Assembly (NCBI RefSeq): GCF_001444405.1
Contig: NZ_CP013187.1
Span: forward strand, 620,001 to 684,000
DNA from: Pseudoalteromonas phenolica
GTDB lineage: Bacteria > Pseudomonadota > Gammaproteobacteria > Enterobacterales > Alteromonadaceae
Direction of reading: 5' to 3'
Length of the DNA stretch: 64,000 nucleotides
Positions 60,143 through 64,000 of the stretch are shown here, piece by piece; position 1 is the first letter of the stretch; every line of letters starts with the position of its first letter. The notes under the pieces were generated by a model. It was not told where the DNA came from. It saw nothing but the letters and a program-made list of their open reading frames with translations, and did not search any database. The position numbers were made by a program, and so were the translations under genes.

Positions 60143-61324
60143 TTGCAGCACTTTGATGTTGTGATTGTAGGCGGCGGTATGGCAGGGGCCACCGCTGCTT
60201 TGGCAATCAAAAAAACCAGCCCAACTTTGCAAGTTGCCGTGATTGAGGCATTTGCACCAAAAAGCCAAACACACCCCAGTTTTGACGACCGCTCAATTGC
60301 CTTGGCCGATCAATCTGTGCAGTATTTAAAGCAATTTAACTTGTTTAATGCCGACTGGCCGTTTGCCGAAGCCATTAAGCAAGTGCATGTGTCTGATAGA
60401 GGTCACTTTGGTAAAACGTCATTGCACCACCAAGACTATAAAACGAATGCCCTTGGTTATGTGGTGGAAGTGAACCCATTTGGTGCTTATTTACATCAAC
60501 AATTAGCTAAAACTGACATTCAACTATACTGCCCAGCGGCCATTAGCGAATTAAAGCAAACACAAGACAGTGTTGAGCTAACCTTAAACGACGAAACTCA
60601 GTTAAGTGGAAAGTTATTGGTTGTTGCCGATGGTGCACAATCACCCACGCGTAAACAGCTCAATATTGGTTTTGATAGTCTGGCTTATGAGCAAGGGGCG
60701 CTAATCGCCAATATCGAAGTTGAAGGCGGTCATAGCGGCCAAGCGTTTGAACGTTTTACCGAGCATGGGCCAATGGCACTGCTCCCTATGACACAAAATC
60801 GCTACTCGCTGGTTTGGTGTATGCCAAACGTACACCTTGAACATTACAAAACGCTTGAACCAAAAGCCTTTATTGCTGAGCTGCAAGCTGCCTTTGGCTA
60901 TCGCGCTGGGGTATTCAAACAGGTTGGTATGCGCGCACAATATCCGCTGGTACTAGGTCGAGTCGAGCAGCTGGTTCATCACCGTAGCCTATTAATTGGT
61001 AATGCCGCGCATGCGATTCACCCCATTGCTGGGCAAGGTTTTAATTTGGGTTTAAGAGACATTCAAGCCTTGGTTGAGCTGATTGCATCAAAGCAACATG
61101 CTTTGGGTGAACATGCCTTTACGCAAGCTTATAATCGTGCGCGTGCACAAGACATCAAAACGGTGATGACACTGACCGATGCGCTCGTGCGACTATTCTC
61201 AAACTCTTCTCGTTTAATGGCACTCGGTCGCAGCTGCGGTTTGCTTGCCATGTCACTGTCTGAAAATTTAAAAGCACCGTTAGCCAAGCAACTAATGGGT
61301 CATGTTATTAAAGGAAAAAGCTGA
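60143..61324 (+). CDS. ubiH: 2-octaprenyl-6-methoxyphenol hydroxylase UbiH
   Basis: The 393-residue FAD monooxygenase has the N-terminal dinucleotide motif IVGGGMAGATAAL (about 7-19), VVADGAQSPTR (about 155) and the second FAD motif GNAAHAIHPIAGQGFNLGLRD (split here: GNAAHAIHP then GQGFNLGL). It hydroxylates C4 in ubiquinone synthesis. The start is TTG at 60143, with AGGAG at a good distance; the ATG at 60138 is out of frame. Its end overlaps ubiI by one base. Confidence 0.93.
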   Translation: MQHFDVVIVGGGMAGATAALAIKKTSPTLQVAVIEAFAPKSQTHPSFDDRSIALADQSVQYLKQFNLFNADWPFAEAIKQVHVSDRGHFGKTSLHHQDYKTNALGYVVEVNPFGAYLHQQLAKTDIQLYCPAAISELKQTQDSVELTLNDETQLSGKLLVVADGAQSPTRKQLNIGFDSLAYEQGALIANIEVEGGHSGQAFERFTEHGPMALLPMTQNRYSLVWCMPNVHLEHYKTLEPKAFIAELQAAFGYRAGVFKQVGMRAQYPLVLGRVEQLVHHRSLLIGNAAHAIHPIAGQGFNLGLRDIQALVELIASKQHALGEHAFTQAYNRARAQDIKTVMTLTDALVRLFSNSSRLMALGRSCGLLAMSLSENLKAPLAKQLMGHVIKGKS

Positions 61325-62502
61325 TGCAACAAGCGCAAGTATGTATTGTCGGTGGCGGCTGTGTAGGCCTTACTTTGGCGTTAGGTCTGGCAAAAAATAA
61401 CATTAATGTACACGTGATTGATGCGGGCAGTGAGCCTGCACCACTTACTGAGCAGTTTGCTAATCGTGTGAGTGCCATCAGTCTTGCCAGTCAAACGTTA
61501 TTTTCTGAGCTAGGTGCATGGGATGATATTTTAGCGCAGCGCACCTGTGCCTATACGCATATGGATGTCAGAGATAAAGACAGTTTTGGCAAAATTGCGT
61601 TTAACAGCACCGAGCTAGATTTACCTGAGCTTGGCCACATCATTGAAAATGATGCCATTCGTTATGCGCTGTTTCAGCAGTTAAAACAGTATTCATCTGC
61701 AACGCTTAGCTTTAATACTCGTTATCAAGCTATTCATCAAACCGACACTGACGTGTTAATCACCTTAGAATCCGGCATGCCAGTTATGGCGAAGCTATTA
61801 GTTGCAGCAGATGGGGCAAATTCGGGTATTCGTACTCAGTTTAAAATGCCCATTACCTTTTGGGACTACGGCCACCACGCCATCGTCGCAACGGTTAAGA
61901 CGCAAGAGACGCACAGCCACACTGCAAGACAAGTATTTTTACCAACTGGTCCTTTGGCGTTTTTACCGCTGAGTGATGAACTTAGTCAATCAATCGTGTG
62001 GTCAACCTCACCTGAACAAGCACAGCATTTGATGTCATTAGACAACGCTGAGTTTAATAAAGCATTGAATGTCGCCATCGACGGTCAATGTGGTTTATGC
62101 GAAGTACAAGATGACCGAGCAGTGTTCCCACTGAAAATGCGTTACGCCCAACAGTGGGTAAACGGCAAAATTGCGTTGATGGGTGATGCTGCACACACCA
62201 TTCACCCGCTGGCTGGGTTAGGTATGAACCTAGGTCTTAAAGATGCGGCTCTATTAATTAAACTACTCACCGACAGCAAGCAAGAATTTGCCAGCACACG
62301 CGTGCTGCGTGAATACGAACGTGCCCGTAAACTTGATGCGCAAAAGCACATTGCCATGATGCAAGGTTTAAAAGAGTTGTTTGAAGGCGATAACCCGTTG
62401 AAGAAGCTGATCCGCGGTGTTGGCTTGAGTATGGTTGATAACTTAGGGCCGATTAAAACCCTGTTTGCCAAAGAGGCTGTTGGGAAAGGTAGTGCAAAAT
62501 AG
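61324..62502 (+). CDS. ubiI: 2-octaprenylphenol hydroxylase UbiI
   Basis: The 392-residue protein is a paralogue of UbiH and has IVGGGCVGLTLALGLA (about 8-23), VAADGANSGIR and MGDAAHTIHPLAGLGMNLG. UbiI (VisC) hydroxylates C5 in ubiquinone synthesis. It is last in the ygfB-pepP-ubiH-ubiI operon, the position of visC in E. coli. Which of the two hydroxylases acts at which ring position follows from gene order and is not proven by the sequence. Confidence 0.9.
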   Translation: MQQAQVCIVGGGCVGLTLALGLAKNNINVHVIDAGSEPAPLTEQFANRVSAISLASQTLFSELGAWDDILAQRTCAYTHMDVRDKDSFGKIAFNSTELDLPELGHIIENDAIRYALFQQLKQYSSATLSFNTRYQAIHQTDTDVLITLESGMPVMAKLLVAADGANSGIRTQFKMPITFWDYGHHAIVATVKTQETHSHTARQVFLPTGPLAFLPLSDELSQSIVWSTSPEQAQHLMSLDNAEFNKALNVAIDGQCGLCEVQDDRAVFPLKMRYAQQWVNGKIALMGDAAHTIHPLAGLGMNLGLKDAALLIKLLTDSKQEFASTRVLREYERARKLDAQKHIAMMQGLKELFEGDNPLKKLIRGVGLSMVDNLGPIKTLFAKEAVGKGSAK

Positions 62503-62524
62503 ACCTACGAAGTAGGTTATTTTT
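62503..62524 (+). terminator. Short terminator after ubiI
   Basis: ACCTAC-GAA-GTAGGT is a six-pair stem followed by TATTTTTG, starting at the base after the ubiI stop codon. It is weaker than others in this window. Confidence 0.6.
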
Positions 62525-62780
62525 GCGCAAGGGCGAAACGTGTCTTGAGGCTTGCGAGTGCGCGCAGCAAGACTAGCGTTGAGCGTGAGGCCTTGGATGG
62601 CCGAACCGGACCCAGGCTACATGGACGTAATATACTCACCAAACATTATTAAGACCGAAACGAAGTTTCGCAGCGCGAGGAGGTGAGGGTATGGATACCC
62701 GATGGGCGTAGCTACATGGATGTAATACAACACTAATCTATTTTTAAAATTGTTTTACAGTAGTCTTCAATTTAACTCTT
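62525..62780. repeat. Intergenic repeat segment with CTACATGGATGTA cores
   Basis: This non-coding segment has two related palindromic cores, CTACATGGACGTA (near 62612) and CTACATGGATGTA (near 62704). The second matches the core in the pcnB-gluQ gap (13981). A GC-rich part (62525-62610) and GGCC...GGCC inverted motifs precede. It has the look of a dispersed Alteromonadales repeat. No gene is present. Confidence 0.5.
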
Positions 62781-62832
62781 TGTCGCGTTGGCGACAGCAA
62801 CCAAAGGGCGGCTGCCGCCGACCGCCCTTTGG
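62781..62832. repeat. Pair of strong hairpins
   Basis: TGTCGC-GTTG-GCGACA (62781-62796) is followed by CCAAAGGGCGG and CCGCCCTTTGG (62801-62832), an eleven-pair stem around a GC-rich loop. They are much more GC-rich than the surroundings, and there is no T run, so they look like a repeat element and not a terminator. Confidence 0.6.
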
Positions 62833-62849
62833 ACTCCCACGGCGCCTCT

Positions 62850-62984
62850 CTATCACGCTAATTCTTCAAATAAATAATTGATGTGAACGTAAGCGGCTGA
62901 ATAGTCCATCCATGGACTAAGTCAGCCTTACATTTCATCCATGAAATGAATTACTCATCAATTACTTATTTTCAGGCGTGATAG
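62850..62984. repeat. 135-bp long imperfect palindrome
   Basis: The ends CTATCACGC and GCGTGATAG are perfect inverted repeats. Inside them AATTGATG pairs with CATCAATT, and GTAAGCGGCTGA with TCAGCCTTAC. Two small tip hairpins follow, AGTCCATCCATGGACT and TTTCATCCATGAAA, both with a CATCCATG core. The whole can fold into one branched stem. It has no coding capacity and resembles a very small MITE or a REP doublet. Confidence 0.65.
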
Positions 62985-63024
62985 AAGGGGGTAGGGCGTA
63001 GCCTGTTAGATTGATATTCATTCT

Positions 63025-63048
63025 GTAAGCGCTGACTTTATGTCGCGC
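63025..63048 (+). repeat. REP-like GTAA-footed hairpin, copy 1
   Basis: GTAA is followed by GCGCTGAC-TTTAT-GTCGCGC, an imperfect stem-loop. A near-identical unit lies at 63208-63231, and related hairpins occur inside the tRNA-Leu tandem repeats. Confidence 0.55.
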
Positions 63049-63079
63049 TTTTTGAACCATCACAAATACACAACTTGTT

Positions 63080-63137
63080 ATCCTGACGAAGGTCAGGATC
63101 CAGTAGATAAAAATAGACCCTGAAATAAATTCAGGGT
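63080..63137. repeat. ATCCTGAC / ACCCTGAA hairpin repeat
   Basis: ATCCTGAC-GAAG-GTCAGGAT (63080-63099) and ACCCTGAA-TAAAT-TTCAGGGT (63117-63137) are two hairpins separated by 17 bases. The wording of these stems (TCCTGA...TCAGGA, CCCTGAA...TTCAGGG) is familiar from intergenic repeats in many proteobacteria. Confidence 0.5.
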
Positions 63138-63164
63138 GACGGGTGAGCCGAACCACATTTATTA

Positions 63165-63187
63165 GCGCGGGGTAAACCCGCGCCTAC
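63165..63187 (-). repeat. REP-like GTAG-footed hairpin
   Basis: On the minus strand GTAG is followed by GCGCGGG-TTTAC-CCCGCGC, a seven-pair stem. A GTAG foot before a GC-rich hairpin is the classic layout of REP sequences served by TnpA-REP proteins. Confidence 0.55.
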
Positions 63188-63207
63188 AAAGCAAATTTTT
63201 ACATCCT

Positions 63208-63231
63208 GTAGGCGCTGACTTTACGTCGCGC
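63208..63231 (+). repeat. REP-like GTAG-footed hairpin, copy 2
   Basis: GTAG is followed by GCGCTGAC-TTTAC-GTCGCGC. It shares all but two bases with the unit at 63025-63048 over the same span, and both are followed by TTTT. Confidence 0.55.
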
Positions 63232-63248
63232 TTTTAGAATCATCTTGA

Positions 63249-63290
63249 TAACTCGTAACTCGTAACTCGTAACTCGTAACTCGTAACTCG
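63249..63290. repeat. Heptamer array (TAACTCG)x6
   Basis: Six exact tandem copies of TAACTCG fill 42 bases without interruption. It is non-coding and lies 12 bases before a second, longer heptamer array. Confidence 0.95.
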
Positions 63291-63302
63291 CAAACTATTG
63301 TA

Positions 63303-63407
63303 CGCTTACCGCTTACCGCTTACCGCTTACCGCTTACCGCTTACCGCTTACCGCTTACCGCTTACCGCTTACCGCTTACCGCTTACCGCTTACCGCTTAC
63401 CGCTTAC
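63303..63407. repeat. Heptamer array (CGCTTAC)x15
   Basis: Fifteen exact tandem copies of CGCTTAC fill 105 bases. The last unit overlaps the stop codon of the LysR-type gene: TTA at 63404-63406 reads as TAA on the minus strand. Perfect copies imply recent slippage, so copy number is likely to vary between strains. Confidence 0.95.
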
Positions 63408-64000
63408 CCCAATCTCAACTCAATAAACTCAGCTAACTTATCCACCGCATGCACAGATTCGGGTGAATTTTTTACCAAGCAAATACCAATTTGGCCTAGC
63501 TCGGGTAGGTTAGGGGTATGTGATTGGTAGTTTAAATCGCTTGGTACGGTGCTTTTGGCTAGCACGGTGACGCCTAGGTCTTCTTTAATCGCGGCGATTA
63601 AACCGGTTAAATCGGCGTTGCTGTAAACAATACGGTATTTTAATCCGGCTTGTTGAAGGGCTTCGATGGCGCGGCGGCGGTAGATACAGCCCTCAGGTGC
63701 GGTGACCAAAGTCACTACATCGTTCTTGGCGAGGTTTAAATTACCGACCCATACCAGTTGGTCTTGCATAAACACAGGGAACTGATCTGAATTAAGCTCT
63801 TCATTCAGTGCCAACACTAAATCGAATTGATCTTGGCGCGAGACAGACAACAAATGCTTACTCAAACGTGACTTCACTTCGAGGGCCACATCAGGATAAA
63901 GAGAAACAAAGTCGCCAATAATAGACGGCAGAATGCGCGCTGCAAATTCACTTGGAATACCTAGGCGCACTTTACCGGTCACACTTTCAGAGGTGAACTG
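63404..64000 (-). CDS. LysR-family transcriptional regulator, C-terminal part
   Basis: The frame runs off the right edge, so the N-terminal winged helix is not seen. The visible 198 residues are the LysR substrate-binding domain, beginning SESVTGKVRLGIPSEFA, the usual start of this domain. DLVLALNEEL and PEGCIYRRRAIEAL follow, then DLGVTVLAKSTVP. It ends IELRLG. A GTG at 63982 could look like a start, but is within the domain. Its ligand and targets are unknown. The stop codon lies in the first unit of a heptamer array, so transcription downstream passes through (GTAAGCG)n. Confidence 0.88.
   Translation of the reverse strand, partial: QFTSESVTGKVRLGIPSEFAARILPSIIGDFVSLYPDVALEVKSRLSKHLLSVSRQDQFDLVLALNEELNSDQFPVFMQDQLVWVGNLNLAKNDVVTLVTAPEGCIYRRRAIEALQQAGLKYRIVYSNADLTGLIAAIKEDLGVTVLAKSTVPSDLNYQSHTPNLPELGQIGICLVKNSPESVHAVDKLAEFIELRLG

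Noticed and set aside
62962..63156. A 64-residue minus-strand frame in the ubiI-LysR gap
   Set aside because: It crosses hairpin repeats and has no ribosome-binding site. Its sequence is what repeat translation would give.
63249..63407. CRISPR array
   Set aside because: The units are seven bases long with no spacers and there are no cas genes. They are simple tandem repeats.

Overview
The window looks like a chromosomal segment of a marine gammaproteobacterium of the order Alteromonadales, most probably Pseudoalteromonas or a close relative. This is inferred from an AT-rich base composition, from conserved gammaproteobacterial gene blocks (epd-pgk-fba, phoBR, sfsA-dksA-gluQ-pcnB-folK-panBC, gpmI-envC-ctpA-yibQ, yibN-grxC-secB-gpsA, pil-coaE-yacG, nadC/ampDE, radA, fldB/xerD-dsbC-recJ-prfB-lysS, ygfB-pepP-ubiH-ubiI), and from protein similarity to Escherichia coli and Vibrio orthologues recognised from memory. 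No database search was possible.

Layout. 1-2726: the tail of an upstream gene, then a cNMP-binding/CBS/DUF294 protein with a DnaQ-like exonuclease. 2836-6307: epd, pgk and fba (central carbon metabolism and vitamin B6 precursor supply). 6359-6620: a dense GATC cluster. 6793-9960: phoB, phoR and a PstS-like phosphate-binding protein, with Pho boxes before phoB and before pstS. 10058-16475 (minus): a Cys-rich lipoprotein, panC, panB, folK, pcnB with a probable AUU start, gluQ, dksA and sfsA. 16558-25648: pepB, a CBS protein, the gpmI-envC-ctpA-yibQ envelope/division operon, and yibN-grxC-secB-gpsA. 25712-34848: a 1219-residue sensor with degenerate GGDEF and intact-looking EAL, trmL, fieF, a Cpx-type two-component system with a lysophospholipase-like gene and a divergent CpxP/Spy gene, and yacG. 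34944-40117: type IV pilus genes pilB, (coaE), pilD, pilC and pilA, with pilB displaced from its usual place. 40680-48149: nadC, ampD, ampE, an 850-residue double-PilZ protein, radA and a DUF945-like protein. 48222-58133: a segment bounded by two inverted copies of a 266-bp MITE-like element, holding an RDD protein, tRNA-Leu(CAA) followed by tandem copies of its 3' end plus terminator, fldB, xerD, dsbC, recJ, prfB (programmed +1 frameshift), lysS, two small secreted paralogues and a 6S RNA gene. 58266-62502: ygfB, pepP, ubiH and ubiI. 62503-63403: a 0.9-kb intergenic cluster of repeats (a long palindrome, GTAG-footed hairpins, two heptamer arrays). 63404-64000: the C-terminal part of a LysR regulator.

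Most genes are housekeeping. No transposase, phage, CRISPR or defence gene was seen. The unusual material lies in RNA and intergenic DNA: the AUU start of pcnB, the rtT-like repeats after tRNA-Leu, the 6S RNA gene without its usual zapA and fau neighbours, the MITE pair, the heptamer arrays and the GATC cluster. Several genes point to surface-versus-motile lifestyle control: the EAL sensor and PilZ protein (c-di-GMP), the type IV pilus genes and the Cpx envelope stress system.
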